Source: a virus
Direction: 5' to 3' (one strand)
Virus record (IMG/VR): IMGVR_UViG_3300032282_004968
Span: 1-42,996 of that record
Length of the DNA: 42,996 bases
In this document: in pieces, positions 17,377 through 25,647 of the stretch
How the letters are laid out: every line of letters starts with the position of its first letter
How positions within the stretch are numbered: position 1 is the first letter of the stretch
Made by a program: the position numbers and the translations under genes
The notes under the pieces: model-generated
Database searches by the model: none
Seen by the model: only the letters and a program-made list of their open reading frames with translations
Told to the model about the DNA's origin: nothing

Positions 17377-17640
17377 TCAAATATTGCGGTATGGCGCTAG
17401 AGCCTGGTCCACAATTTCAAGCTCAGCTTGAAATTTACTCAGAGCGGCCTCGTAGGCTGCCTCTAATTCCTGAATTGTCTCGTCGATCTTGTCAGGGTCG
17501 ATGCCTTTACTGCGAATCTCGGCGTCTACGTCCGAGAGATTTTTGAGTGCCAGATCACGACGGGCTTCAATTCGGTGAAGCTCAGCAGCAAGCTGGTCAC
17601 GCAAAGCGAGGGCTTGTTTCAGACGGTCTGCGGGTTCCAT
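17377..17640 (-). CDS. Small coiled-coil protein
   Basis: 87-residue, almost entirely helical protein with heptad character on both sides of a short turn ('IRSKGIDPDKIDETI'). It forms a helical hairpin in prediction by eye: helix 'RLKQALALRDQLAAELHRIEARRD', shown only by its ends, then the turn, then 'ELEAAYEAALSKFQAELEIV'. It is placed 8 bases upstream of the sliding clamp gene. Similar short coiled-coil proteins accompany replication genes in phages; no specific function is known. It might pair with the two Rad50-like halves, which is speculation. Confidence 0.6.
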   Translation of the reverse strand: MEPADRLKQALALRDQLAAELHRIEARRDLALKNLSDVDAEIRSKGIDPDKIDETIQELEAAYEAALSKFQAELEIVDQALAPYRNI

Positions 17641-17683
17641 AGACAGATGTACCTACAATATCAGCCCGCATAACCCCCATCTC

Positions 17684-18607
17684 TCAAAGGGACAAGTCAC
17701 CAAATCCATCGGGGTTTGTCGCCAGCTTTGGCGATTCACTTTCACTTTTAGGTTTGCGACGTGCAGCATTGAACTCCCGCTGGGCTTGACGGGCTTCACA
17801 GACATCTTCGTAGTCGCAATATTTGCACGTTGGCGGCGTCGGCGTCGGGTCAAACTTGCCCTTGCGCATATTCAACCGCGCCTGAATGACGCGCTGCGCC
17901 AAGCCCTCAAGATCGGCTTCGTTGAATGGAACCCAATCGACCCCGGATTCCCCAAATTCTTCGTTGTAAGGGAAGCGGTACCAGACGAACCCGATGCGGT
18001 CAGGTACTTCCTTGTACGACAGCTTGAACAGCAGCGCGTACCACCGTAACTGATCGGGGTCGGGATCTTTGCGCTTTGTGTTCTTACCATCCAGAATCGT
18101 CAGGCCCGTGTCGTCCCTACGAATGATCACGTCAGCACGACCACCTACTTGGGTGTACTGATCTGCCCAACCCACAAGGCCGACCTCAGCTTTTGCGTAT
18201 GGACCGAGGAACCGATGCGCCTTCATGGTCTTGAGATAGCCCACAACAGCATCTCGACAATGCTGCATCATTTCAGACCGCGTAAGTTCCATCTCGCGGT
18301 AATCCATGAAATTGCGGGGGTCCATTTCTTGTCGCTCCCATTCACGGTCGACAATCGCAAGTAGCGTCGAAGATAGTGTCTGGGGCTCTTTATAAAGCTC
18401 ATCATTATACATGCGCTCGATGGCGTACTGGATCACCGTGCCCATGACGGCATGGTGCCGTGGGCTTGGCTTCGCCGCCAGAGGCTTGGGCTTACCCGGG
18501 CCACCACCGCAGTCCACACCGTCCCAACCCCGAGACCACAGGAACTTTTGCGGGCACGTTTCGTACAGGGCGAAGCTAGACCAATAGATCGTGCTGCGTT
18601 CATTCAT
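17684..18607 (-). CDS. Cas4/RecB-type PD-(D/E)XK nuclease
   Basis: 307-residue nuclease. The active site is 'GRADVIIRR' (Asp159) followed by 'ILDGKNTK' (Asp173, Lys175), with the trailing 'DQLRWY' (Gln186, Tyr190) of the RecB family. Four cysteines flank it: C18 in 'YETCPQKF' and C261, C264, C270 in 'CKYCDYEDVC', the arrangement that binds an iron-sulphur cluster in Cas4 and AddB. It is therefore a likely 5'-end-processing exonuclease. It follows the Mre11 gene, which ends in TAG in the same reading frame only four codons upstream; the ATG at 18607 has a poor ribosome site. The C-terminus is Ser/Glu/Lys-rich. Confidence 0.82.
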   Translation of the reverse strand: MNERSTIYWSSFALYETCPQKFLWSRGWDGVDCGGGPGKPKPLAAKPSPRHHAVMGTVIQYAIERMYNDELYKEPQTLSSTLLAIVDREWERQEMDPRNFMDYREMELTRSEMMQHCRDAVVGYLKTMKAHRFLGPYAKAEVGLVGWADQYTQVGGRADVIIRRDDTGLTILDGKNTKRKDPDPDQLRWYALLFKLSYKEVPDRIGFVWYRFPYNEEFGESGVDWVPFNEADLEGLAQRVIQARLNMRKGKFDPTPTPPTCKYCDYEDVCEARQAQREFNAARRKPKSESESPKLATNPDGFGDLSL

Positions 18608-18616
18608 GGGCCTATT

Positions 18617-19582
18617 CTACACTTTCTCCAGATAAAGCAGCACCCGTTCTCGCACATATTCGGGCAAGTCCGGCATAGCCCTGACTGCATCCGAAAGTGT
18701 GTGTCCATGCCCAATGGGCACCAAGGCGTCTCGAATATGCTCCACAAACGATGCCATCTCTTCTTGCTGCCGTACTTGACGATCCCTGCCCGTTAAGTCA
18801 AATACTTCTTCGGGAGGTGGCACCCTAATCCGGACGGTCTTGATCTCCAAAGGCTTGCCCCGCTCCGCTGTGATCAACACGCAAGCGGGCTGACGGCTCA
18901 GGTCATCCTGAGACAATGTGCCCCGAGTCAAACTGCCGACGTTCACGAACGTCTTGCCCCCCATGTGTTCGACACCTTGGTCTTTATGCCAGTGTCCAAA
19001 CATGAAGCAATCCGGGGCTGTGCCCAGCAAGTCCGCGTATTTGACGATGTCCTCACCCTCGAACATCGTGCCACCTTGCTTCGATGCGAGCACATGAGCG
19101 GCACAAATCAGGAAGTCTTCATCGCCACGCTTTATTCCCGTGAACCGGGTCATATCGTATGACGTTCCGTGATACGGAACACCGACGACACGGACCTTTA
19201 CGCCATCTTGAACGAAGGTGGCCTCATGTTGGTCATACAACGGGCGAAAGATCCCGGCTGCATACAAGACCCCAAGAGGCTGTTGGGGCAGGAATGAGTA
19301 GTCACCGTAGATGCAATCGTGATTCCCCGGCACGCAATAAATCGGGCACGGGTAATTCGCGTGATGCTCTGCCGTGCGACGAACGAGTTCATGCGAATTT
19401 CGAGACGGGGCTTTCACATGAAAGAAGTCCCCGCCATCGATGATCGCATGGGCGTTGACCTTGCGGGCATAATCCCGCACTCGACTGAGTTTGTCGAATA
19501 CGGTGCTCGCCCAATCGTCCGTGCGTGACGCGGGTGGACGGTCGGACAGATGCACGTCAGTTCGCCATACCAGCCGGATCAT
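18617..19582 (-). CDS. Mre11/SbcD-like double-strand break nuclease
   Basis: 321-residue calcineurin-type metallophosphoesterase. The five metal motifs are present: D9-x-H11 (TDVHLSD), GGDFFH (50-55), GNHD (86-89), H163 in 'AAHVLA', and GHWH (196-199). This is the nuclease partner of Rad50, equivalent to phage T4 gp47. The C-terminal ~70 residues form the capping/Rad50-binding region. The ATG overlaps the methyltransferase TAA (TAATG). The stop is TAG. Partners are the two separate Rad50-like halves, one on each side of this gene (20915-22084 and 15591-16232). Confidence 0.9.
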   Translation of the reverse strand: MIRLVWRTDVHLSDRPPASRTDDWASTVFDKLSRVRDYARKVNAHAIIDGGDFFHVKAPSRNSHELVRRTAEHHANYPCPIYCVPGNHDCIYGDYSFLPQQPLGVLYAAGIFRPLYDQHEATFVQDGVKVRVVGVPYHGTSYDMTRFTGIKRGDEDFLICAAHVLASKQGGTMFEGEDIVKYADLLGTAPDCFMFGHWHKDQGVEHMGGKTFVNVGSLTRGTLSQDDLSRQPACVLITAERGKPLEIKTVRIRVPPPEEVFDLTGRDRQVRQQEEMASFVEHIRDALVPIGHGHTLSDAVRAMPDLPEYVRERVLLYLEKV

Positions 19583-20826
19583 TATCCCTCATCGTTACCA
19601 AATAGATCGAACACGGAATCCGATTCTGAGGATTCGGATTCCCCCGATTCCTCAGAATCGGGAGGGCTATCACCAAGAATCCTAGACTCAGCCAACTTCG
19701 CGTATTCGGGGTTCAGTTCACAACCCACAAAGTTACGTCCAAGACGCAGGGATACAGCCCCCGTAGTGCCTGATCCCGTGAAGGGGTCAAGAACTAAACA
19801 GGGGACGGGTTTATGCTCGGGACACTTGCAGGTAGGTTCCCACGATTCCGATACAAATGCCCCTGGAAAAAACCGACCCCCTCGGAGGACTAGACCATCA
19901 GGTCTTCCCGGATTGTATGTGTTATTGCGTCCAACGATGCCCGGACCCCGCCCCACCACACGCCCCCACGGTGCCCCGCACGAAGGGCAACAGCCGATTT
20001 CGCTACTGCCTGCGAGGACCATTGGCTCTACCAGCTTCTCGGGGAAAGTAGCAAAGTGAGCACCCGTGTAGGGTTTAACCTTAATGGACCAAACCGAACG
20101 ACGGTTTCTACGGTCTCCCACCAAAGTATCATGCTGCGAGAAACCAGCCGAAGTGCCACCAAACACACCTTTGGCCGCGTTTTTTGCTGTTTTAGAGTCG
20201 CTTGCTTTAACCAAAGCACCCGCGCAATTAGCGGGTTCCATGATTGCCGTCGAGTCAAAGTAATAGCGGCTACTCTTAGATAGAAGAAAGATATACTCGT
20301 GGGCTTTGGTACAGCGATCCGTCATGCTTTCGGGCATTGGATTCGGCTTGTGCCAAATAATATCCTGCCGCAGCCACCAACCGTCTGCTTGAAGGGCTAA
20401 AGCGACACGCCAAGGGATGCCAACAAGGTCTTTGGGCTTGAGCCCGGTGGACTTTCGCCCACGCCCGATGCCCGTGGCACCATGCAGCGACTTGACGTGC
20501 TTCCCTCCGCTGGAGCCGCCCCACTTGTCATCGTTGGCGTAGGAGTCACCCAGGTTCAGCCACAGCGTCCCGTCGTCCCGCAGCACGCGGCGAACCTCGC
20601 CAAACACCTCGACCATCTTGGCGATGTATTCATCTGGCGTTTGCTCAAGCCCGATCTGCCCGTCATGTCCATAATCGCGTAGCCCCCAATAAGGCGGGCT
20701 CGTGATGCACGTCTGAACTGAGTTTTCCGGTATTGACTTCAAGGACTCGATACAATCCCCGATGTAAATTGTCGCGGAGTTTCGAGAGTCACCAAAGCCG
20801 GGAGTCAGGATGATCTTGTCGCTCAA
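19582..20826 (-). CDS. Site-specific DNA methyltransferase (adenine-N6 or cytosine-N4)
   Basis: 414-residue beta-class amino-methyltransferase. Motif IV is TSPPYWG (42-48) and the AdoMet-binding motif I is DPFTGSGTTG (347-356), in beta-class order. 'SPPYWGLRDYG' is common in solitary phage and type II enzymes. A zinc-ribbon-like insert lies before motif I: CPSC (280-283) with CKC (333-335). The last ~25 residues are a Ser/Glu/Asp repeat encoded by a long hairpin. The start is TTG 20826 with AGGA six bases upstream. No restriction endonuclease gene is adjacent, so it probably protects phage DNA or modulates expression. N4 versus N6 specificity cannot be told from sequence. Confidence 0.85.
   Translation of the reverse strand: MSDKIILTPGFGDSRNSATIYIGDCIESLKSIPENSVQTCITSPPYWGLRDYGHDGQIGLEQTPDEYIAKMVEVFGEVRRVLRDDGTLWLNLGDSYANDDKWGGSSGGKHVKSLHGATGIGRGRKSTGLKPKDLVGIPWRVALALQADGWWLRQDIIWHKPNPMPESMTDRCTKAHEYIFLLSKSSRYYFDSTAIMEPANCAGALVKASDSKTAKNAAKGVFGGTSAGFSQHDTLVGDRRNRRSVWSIKVKPYTGAHFATFPEKLVEPMVLAGSSEIGCCPSCGAPWGRVVGRGPGIVGRNNTYNPGRPDGLVLRGGRFFPGAFVSESWEPTCKCPEHKPVPCLVLDPFTGSGTTGAVSLRLGRNFVGCELNPEYAKLAESRILGDSPPDSEESGESESSESDSVFDLFGNDEG
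19621..19660. repeat. 17-bp inverted repeat inside the methyltransferase tail
   Basis: 19621-19637 pairs with 19644-19660 with a single mismatch and a 6-base loop. It lies in the last codons of the methyltransferase, within the Ser/Glu-rich repeat. The mRNA would fold into a very stable stem just before the Mre11 start at 19582. Confidence 0.75.
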
Positions 20827-20855
20827 TGGAATTCCTAATGGTCAGTTTTTGGGCG

Positions 20856-20919
20856 CGGTTTCAATATGCGATCCTGCGGCTCACGCGGCCCCCTAGAAAG
20901 TTTTCCGAGCGGTTTTAGG
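20856..20919. repeat. Dispersed intergenic element, copy A
   Basis: 64-base element in the gap between the Rad50 N-half and the methyltransferase. It opens with CGGTTTCAATATG, shares CTGCGG a few bases on, and closes with AAAG-TTTTCCG-GCGGTT; the middle is variable. The closing block overlaps the TAA of the Rad50 N-half. The same blocks occur in the same order at 38878-38940. No protein start fits. Function is unknown. Confidence 0.55.
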
Positions 20920-22084
20920 TGCCGTGACCGCAGGTAGGGCATTCGCCCATCGCGTGCAAAGCGTCATGCGCCTCCTGCACGGCTTGGGCATGGTCTGCCT
21001 TGGCTTTTATCTGGGATTGGTCTAGCTGTTCCAGATTCTCTGAAAAAGACCTGCGACGGGCAGCCCAATCACAAATCTTGGTGATCCCCCTTGCGTACTT
21101 GTCGAGCCGGGCACTGTCTGGCACCTCCGGAAATGATTTAGGCCAGACAGCATTCTCCAAGGCGGTCTTTCGAGAGGCCGCAAGACGTCTGACAAACATC
21201 AGACCGGACACGTCATGTGCGAAAAAAGGCAACTCGACCTGCAAATTATAGTCTTGTGAGACTCTACGGGCCTTTTCGAGTCGTTGTCGCAGCGTACTGG
21301 CCGTGATCACCGCCTCGAACTGGTCTTTCGGCGTGCGTGCGGGCATCGAAATCCGTGTAAATCCCGTAAATGCCGCAAATTCATCGCGGCATTTACGGAG
21401 TTTCGCCGCTAAATCTTTGGCCTCGGCCAAAGATTTAGCCAAAGTCCCGACTAAATCTCCCAGGCTAGAAAGCTGGTCGATCTGTGTAAGCACGGGGTCC
21501 AACCCGTCGAACTTCTGAACCCGCTCCTGCAACCGTGATTCATCGACGCGGCGCACCTTGATCTCCGAAGAGATGGTCCTGCGGTCGGACTCGCTTGCCC
21601 TGAGCGCATCAGACAGTTTGCCCACACGCTCTACATCGGATAGGGCTTCGGCCACGACCGAACCGGGACGGTCGACCAGAAACAGGGTGCCGTCAAATTG
21701 CTTGGCGATCTGGGGCCAGAGTCCGCCGCTGATTTCTCTAACACCGAGGGCTTCGACTTCAGGTGGGACACCGCGACCGACACCGTCCAACACTTTGGAG
21801 TTGATGGTGTAACGATTGATCGCCTTGCCCTTACCGTCCGGTTTTTCGTGACCTTTCTCCCAAGTCACGGTTTGCCCATCATCGAACGACAGGTCTACCG
21901 TCAAGTACCCCTCGCCTTGACGGATGAGAGGGCCAGCGGGGGCATTCGTAAAGGCCCCCCGAATGGCGCGCAAAACGCTGGTCTTGCCTGAGTTGTTGGG
22001 GCCAGTGATGACGGTCAGACCCGCTACACGAAGCGTAGCGTCTTTGATAGACTGGAAGTTACGAACGCGGACGGTGAGGGGCAT
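20915..22084 (-). CDS. Rad50/SbcC-like ATPase, N-terminal half ending in a zinc hook
   Basis: 389-residue protein representing the first half of Rad50. 'VRNFQSIKDATLRVAGLTVITGPNNSGKT' (split here) carries Walker A GPNNSGKT (28-35). A Q-loop-like 'GLWPQIAKQF' follows, then a long charged helical region (about 165-375) that should be coiled coil. The protein ends with CPTCG (Cys382, Cys385), the zinc-hook motif that joins two Rad50 molecules at the apex, only four residues from the C-terminus. The signature motif and Walker B are absent here and present in the separate gene 15591-16232. The ATG at 22084 lacks a strong ribosome site. Two perfect hairpins lie within the coiled-coil coding region. 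Confidence 0.75.
   Translation of the reverse strand: MPLTVRVRNFQSIKDATLRVAGLTVITGPNNSGKTSVLRAIRGAFTNAPAGPLIRQGEGYLTVDLSFDDGQTVTWEKGHEKPDGKGKAINRYTINSKVLDGVGRGVPPEVEALGVREISGGLWPQIAKQFDGTLFLVDRPGSVVAEALSDVERVGKLSDALRASESDRRTISSEIKVRRVDESRLQERVQKFDGLDPVLTQIDQLSSLGDLVGTLAKSLAEAKDLAAKLRKCRDEFAAFTGFTRISMPARTPKDQFEAVITASTLRQRLEKARRVSQDYNLQVELPFFAHDVSGLMFVRRLAASRKTALENAVWPKSFPEVPDSARLDKYARGITKICDWAARRRSFSENLEQLDQSQIKAKADHAQAVQEAHDALHAMGECPTCGHGT
21364..21439. repeat. Two tandem perfect hairpins within the Rad50 N-half
   Basis: The first is 21364-21376 with 21386-21398: 13 bp perfect, 9-base loop. The second is 21408-21422 with 21425-21439: 15 bp perfect, 2-base centre. Both fall inside the coiled-coil coding sequence, where there is no protein reason for perfect palindromes. 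Confidence 0.85.
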
Positions 22085-22108
22085 GATAGGTGGGACTCTA
22101 CCGCAAAA

Positions 22109-23335
22109 TTAGGTGTCGGAGTCGAAAATCCCGTCCAGTTCCTCATCCATGGAGAGCCCACCCGTAGCGGGTTCGTCCTCACCAACCACGGGTTCGTAAT
22201 CTTCGTCTTCAACAAACTGCTTGGTGGACTCGCCGCTTCCAAGAAGCGGGCGAACAATCGAGTCCAACACCGCATAGTCGGCGGGGGTGTCAACCATGTG
22301 TTGACGCAACTTTTCGACACCCTGAACCTTGATTGCAGACCCATCGGGCTTGACCCAAGTGATCCAGGCACCCGCTTTTTTGATCATGCCGTGGGCAATG
22401 GCAATCTCCAGAATCGACCGGATGTTATCGATGCCATATCCACCGCGCAGGTAGAAGATTTCCTCTCGACCCTGCGAACGGCTCATCTTGCACTTGACGG
22501 CTTTGACCTTGACGACCGAACCGGACACCTTATCCTCGACCTTGTGTGTCAAGGTGTTCATTTCTTTTGTGTTCTCGTACTGAACACGCCGAAGTTCCAG
22601 GCGCACACTGGAATAGAATTTCCAGGCGTTGCCGCCCTGGGGCTTGGTTTGTGGACCATGCCCCATTTTGCCGATCTCGGCACGAATCTGGCTGATGCCG
22701 ATCACCGCCGTACCAGAACGAGCGATCAGCCTTTTCAAGTTGGGGAGTTCCTGCGACCACACGGCCTGGACTTCACCGACCTTGCCCTGTTCGGCAGCGT
22801 CATTCAGATCGCGTTCGGTGAGTCGTCGGGGAATGGCGGCGCCCACGGAGTCAAACACGATCAGGTCTACCCCGGCTGCCGCATAGATCAAGGCGTACTT
22901 GATACCATCTTCGAGATTGTCCGGCTGGAGAAGCTCAAATTTGTTTTCGTCCGTGACGGGCACGCCGAGGGCCATGGCGTAGTCAGGAACAATGTCGTTC
23001 TCCCAGTCCACGTACAGAACAGAGCCACCTTCCTTACACACTTGCGCTGCAACAGAAAGCGCCAGGGTAGTCTTTCCGGCACTTTCATGCCCCCATAGCT
23101 GACTCACCCGACCGCGAGGGAACCCTGGACATGGGGCCACACCAAATGAGTTAGCAATTCCGCCGATCAAGTGGTCAACCACCACTGACCCGGAAGACAC
23201 ATGAGGCAGGGACTCATTCATGTCCTCCAATGACATTTTGACTCGAACGTTGTCGAATTCTTCCTTGCGCTTATCTTGGGCGAACTTCCTCGCCTTCGCA
23301 AGCGCCCCTACGGGGGCCGCAACAGCTTTAGCCAT
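22109..23335 (-). CDS. recA: RecA-type recombinase
   Basis: 408-residue recombinase of the RecA/UvsX family. Walker A is GHESAGKTT (82-90), Walker B lies around 'VDLIVFDSVGA', and the L2 region is 'KPQGGNAWKFYSSVRLEL'. 'VDWENDI' and 'IGISQIRAEIGKMG' are typical RecA stretches. The C-terminus is acidic, as in other RecA proteins. It forms filaments on single-stranded DNA and drives strand exchange with the help of the SSB and RuvC genes nearby. ATG 23335 has AAGGA eight bases upstream, two bases after the RuvC stop. Confidence 0.93.
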   Translation of the reverse strand: MAKAVAAPVGALAKARKFAQDKRKEEFDNVRVKMSLEDMNESLPHVSSGSVVVDHLIGGIANSFGVAPCPGFPRGRVSQLWGHESAGKTTLALSVAAQVCKEGGSVLYVDWENDIVPDYAMALGVPVTDENKFELLQPDNLEDGIKYALIYAAAGVDLIVFDSVGAAIPRRLTERDLNDAAEQGKVGEVQAVWSQELPNLKRLIARSGTAVIGISQIRAEIGKMGHGPQTKPQGGNAWKFYSSVRLELRRVQYENTKEMNTLTHKVEDKVSGSVVKVKAVKCKMSRSQGREEIFYLRGGYGIDNIRSILEIAIAHGMIKKAGAWITWVKPDGSAIKVQGVEKLRQHMVDTPADYAVLDSIVRPLLGSGESTKQFVEDEDYEPVVGEDEPATGGLSMDEELDGIFDSDT

Positions 23336-23337
23336 GT

Positions 23338-24000
23338 TCAGAGTCCTTCCGACCGTTCTACGGCCGACCAGAGGAAGAAGCGTTCATCTTCGCGGTAGAT
23401 CACGCCGGTCTTCTTCTCCTGACCAGCGTATTTCCCACGAAGAAATTGTTTGACCTCGGTGAAATACTTGGATTCAACCGGAGTCATGCCCCCTTCGATG
23501 GGGTCATCTTGATACAAGTGCCAGAACCGTGCGGACAGTCGAGCAACCAAATAGGCATCAGCCTCGTTATGATTCCAACGAGCGCCCGATGCATCCTTCA
23601 TTGCGGCATCAACCATGTCTTTTTTGTCCATGACCCAACCTTTCGGTCGAGCCAAGGATTCACGGGCATGGGCTTTGACTTGAAGTGGGGACCAGAAGAC
23701 CACATCGCAGCCCTCGGTCTTGAGGGCTTCACAGGAATAGAGGAAAAGTCCCCACATGCCCTCACTGTACGAAGACCCCAAGACGGGGTATTCGACGCCC
23801 ACACGGTCAGGCTTATATTGTCTTATGAGGGTTCTAAGGGATTCCCGCTGCGCGATGTAGCGGTCAACAAAAGTCATGTCCGCAGGGGTCTGGAAACGAC
23901 CCCTAGACTGACACCGAGCGGGGGAACCTACAGGATGGCCGTCGTCATGTACGGCCCATCCGTAGTTCGTGAGTGAGGGATCAAGTCCAAGGCAGATCAT
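23338..24000 (-). CDS. ruvC: RuvC-like Holliday junction resolvase
   Basis: 220-residue RNase H-fold nuclease. The first acidic motif is 'GLDPSLTNYGWAV' (Asp7), the second 'VGVEYPV' (Glu70), and the last 'HNEADAYLVA' (Glu146, Asp148), giving the RuvC catalytic set. It cleaves four-way junctions formed during recombination or replication, probably before packaging. It has an extra C-terminal tail of about 50 residues relative to bacterial RuvC (typically ~170 aa). It is followed two bases later by recA and preceded by the SSB-like gene with a 29-base gap. Confidence 0.85.
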   Translation of the reverse strand: MICLGLDPSLTNYGWAVHDDGHPVGSPARCQSRGRFQTPADMTFVDRYIAQRESLRTLIRQYKPDRVGVEYPVLGSSYSEGMWGLFLYSCEALKTEGCDVVFWSPLQVKAHARESLARPKGWVMDKKDMVDAAMKDASGARWNHNEADAYLVARLSARFWHLYQDDPIEGGMTPVESKYFTEVKQFLRGKYAGQEKKTGVIYREDERFFLWSAVERSEGL

Positions 24001-24029
24001 AATGGCAAACTGCCTTGTGGCGAACTTGA

Positions 24030-24728
24030 TTACAGAACGTCGTCGAGTAGAGCGTCCGCATCCTTGACGGTGCGGCTACCCGTCACCGTACCCTGAGTGT
24101 CAAGGTTCAGCTTCTCACGGATCTCATCCAGCGAGAGATCCCGGGCCAGATCGCGACGGATGTTGTTTGCAATCGCGTCCACATCCGCGTAAATGGACTT
24201 CAGAAGGGACTGGGCGCTATCCTTCGTGGAAGCCCGAAGAAGATTCATCACACTCCGATTGTCCGGCGTGATGGTGATCTTCTTGAACTTGCTGTCAGTA
24301 CAGGTGATGCTCACGTCCGTGGTGACGAGCGGGAACTTGTCATTCACCCGGGACAAAATCTCGTACTTGTCTGAAGAGAAGATCCAAGGCATGACCTCGA
24401 CTTCCGACAGACGATTCATGTCGACATTGCCCTTGTTGTCAACGGCCCACACAGCAATGATCGTCGCAATTGCCGACTTGGGCTTGCCGAAATCAGCATA
24501 CGCCGGACCCTTGTAGAGGAAGTATCCGACGCCCTCCTTGTAGATGCGCTCGCAGTTGGTAAACCGCAGGTTCTTTGTCAGATCCGGGGTGCCATCCGCA
24601 TTGTAGGTGCGATACCAGACGAAAGAAACCTGATAGGTCTTCCCCGCCTCGGGGTCGAACTTCTTGGTCTTCCGACCGAGATTCTTGTCGCCATCACCAA
24701 AACCAAAATCCACAAAACCGTCACTCAT
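24030..24728 (-). CDS. Probable single-stranded DNA-binding protein
   Basis: 232-residue protein. Position (just upstream of ruvC and recA), the central beta-rich segment ('ATIIAVWAVDNKGNVD', 'SITCTDSKFKKITITP') and an acidic C-terminal end ('KDADALLDDVL') fit a phage SSB of the gp32-like or jumbo-phage type, where the acidic tail docks partners. The classical gp32 zinc knuckle is not seen. ATG 24728 is certain: AGGAGG sits four bases upstream, the best ribosome site in the window, consistent with high expression. A promoter-like motif lies 25 bases before the start. The family call is tentative. Confidence 0.55.
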   Translation of the reverse strand: MSDGFVDFGFGDGDKNLGRKTKKFDPEAGKTYQVSFVWYRTYNADGTPDLTKNLRFTNCERIYKEGVGYFLYKGPAYADFGKPKSAIATIIAVWAVDNKGNVDMNRLSEVEVMPWIFSSDKYEILSRVNDKFPLVTTDVSITCTDSKFKKITITPDNRSVMNLLRASTKDSAQSLLKSIYADVDAIANNIRRDLARDLSLDEIREKLNLDTQGTVTGSRTVKDADALLDDVL

Positions 24729-24753
24729 GTGACCTCCTTGGGTTATCACCCGT

Positions 24754-24766
24754 ATTGTCTAGCCGA
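24754..24766 (-). promoter_or_regulatory. Promoter-like motif shared with 30826-30838
   Basis: Minus-strand TCGGCTAGACAAT, 25 bases before the SSB-like start. The same 13-mer with one change (TCGGCTATACAAT) lies 36 bases before the start at 30789. The AT end resembles a -10 element, but no convincing -35 box is present, so a phage-specific promoter is proposed. Confidence 0.35.
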
Positions 24767-24819
24767 CATTGGCAAGGACTTCTTTCGGGCAGGGATATTC
24801 TACTAACTCGACGCCCGAG

Positions 24820-24844
24820 CACACCCCCCTTTTTGGGGAGTGTG
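24820..24844 (-). terminator. Terminator-like hairpin before the SSB gene
   Basis: On the minus strand CACACTCCCC / GGGGGGTGTG forms a 10-bp stem with one G-U pair and an AAAAA loop, starting 11 bases after the stop of the upstream gene. No T-tract follows, so it may be a weak or factor-dependent terminator, or an mRNA 3' end stabiliser that isolates the SSB transcript. Confidence 0.45.
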
Positions 24845-24855
24845 TTAATCGCCCA

Positions 24856-25647
24856 TCACAGAAAATCCAACAGGTCGTCGATAGAGGGTTTGGGAACTTG
24901 CTTGTCAGCGGGTTCGATGACAACCGAATCAAGGTACGCATCGAATTCCGACTGTGGCATGGAAGATCCCTTGAAGGTGTCTTCCACCGAGGGCACCACC
25001 ACGGGCTTATCCAATGACAGCCCTTGCCGGACGACTACGGTGGACAGATCGGATTCGGAGTTGCCTTCCAGAAGGGCATTGATGTCCTTCATGGTGATTG
25101 CGTCTACCGAAGGCGTAGTGTTCAAAATACCTGACGGCTGAACGCCAGCCTTGGACCCCCACTTGGAACCGAGTCCGATTTCCTCCTGGCATAGCTGCTT
25201 TTGCTCGCGCAGGTTGCCCTGCACACCACGTAGTTCGATCCGCTTCGACTTGATCACCGTCATCAAGGCTTCAAGGTCTTGAATCGTGATCCCAAGTTGG
25301 TCGATCTCTTCACGACGAGCGCGCATCTTGGTGGTGGCGATGGCATCGCGGTCTTTGACGTTGCGTCCTGCCCGAACTTCGGGGTCATTCGCCAGCATGT
25401 CTTGCATGGCAAGGTCAAAATCCAACTGCCCAGCCCGGTGTGCGCGCTTATAAAGCTGAAGCCACTGAGCAACCCGTGTGAACAATTGCTCGCAACGGGT
25501 CAGGTAAGACCGAGCCTCTGCGACCTTGCTGTTCAACCGCTTCGGGCCAAACTCCAAGGGATCATTGTCCAGAATGATGTTCATGGATTCGATCTCCTTG
25601 AAGATCGAATCCGTGATCTCTTCAGAAATCCCGGGCAATTCAGACAT
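24856..25647 (-). CDS. Hypothetical protein in the recombination cassette
   Basis: 263-residue protein, family not recognised. The first ~150 residues are helical and charged, with a conserved-looking 'FDLAMQDMLANDPEVRAGRNVKDRDAIA' stretch (shown in part). The second half is a flexible, acidic region with several short 'SIDDLLDFL' or 'DINALLEG'-type motifs, similar to protein-docking tails. Its ATG shares a base with the previous TGA (TGATG), and AAGG lies 7 bases upstream. The position between RecD and SSB suggests a replication or recombination accessory factor; that is inference. Confidence 0.6.
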   Translation of the reverse strand: MSELPGISEEITDSIFKEIESMNIILDNDPLEFGPKRLNSKVAEARSYLTRCEQLFTRVAQWLQLYKRAHRAGQLDFDLAMQDMLANDPEVRAGRNVKDRDAIATTKMRARREEIDQLGITIQDLEALMTVIKSKRIELRGVQGNLREQKQLCQEEIGLGSKWGSKAGVQPSGILNTTPSVDAITMKDINALLEGNSESDLSTVVVRQGLSLDKPVVVPSVEDTFKGSSMPQSEFDAYLDSVVIEPADKQVPKPSIDDLLDFL

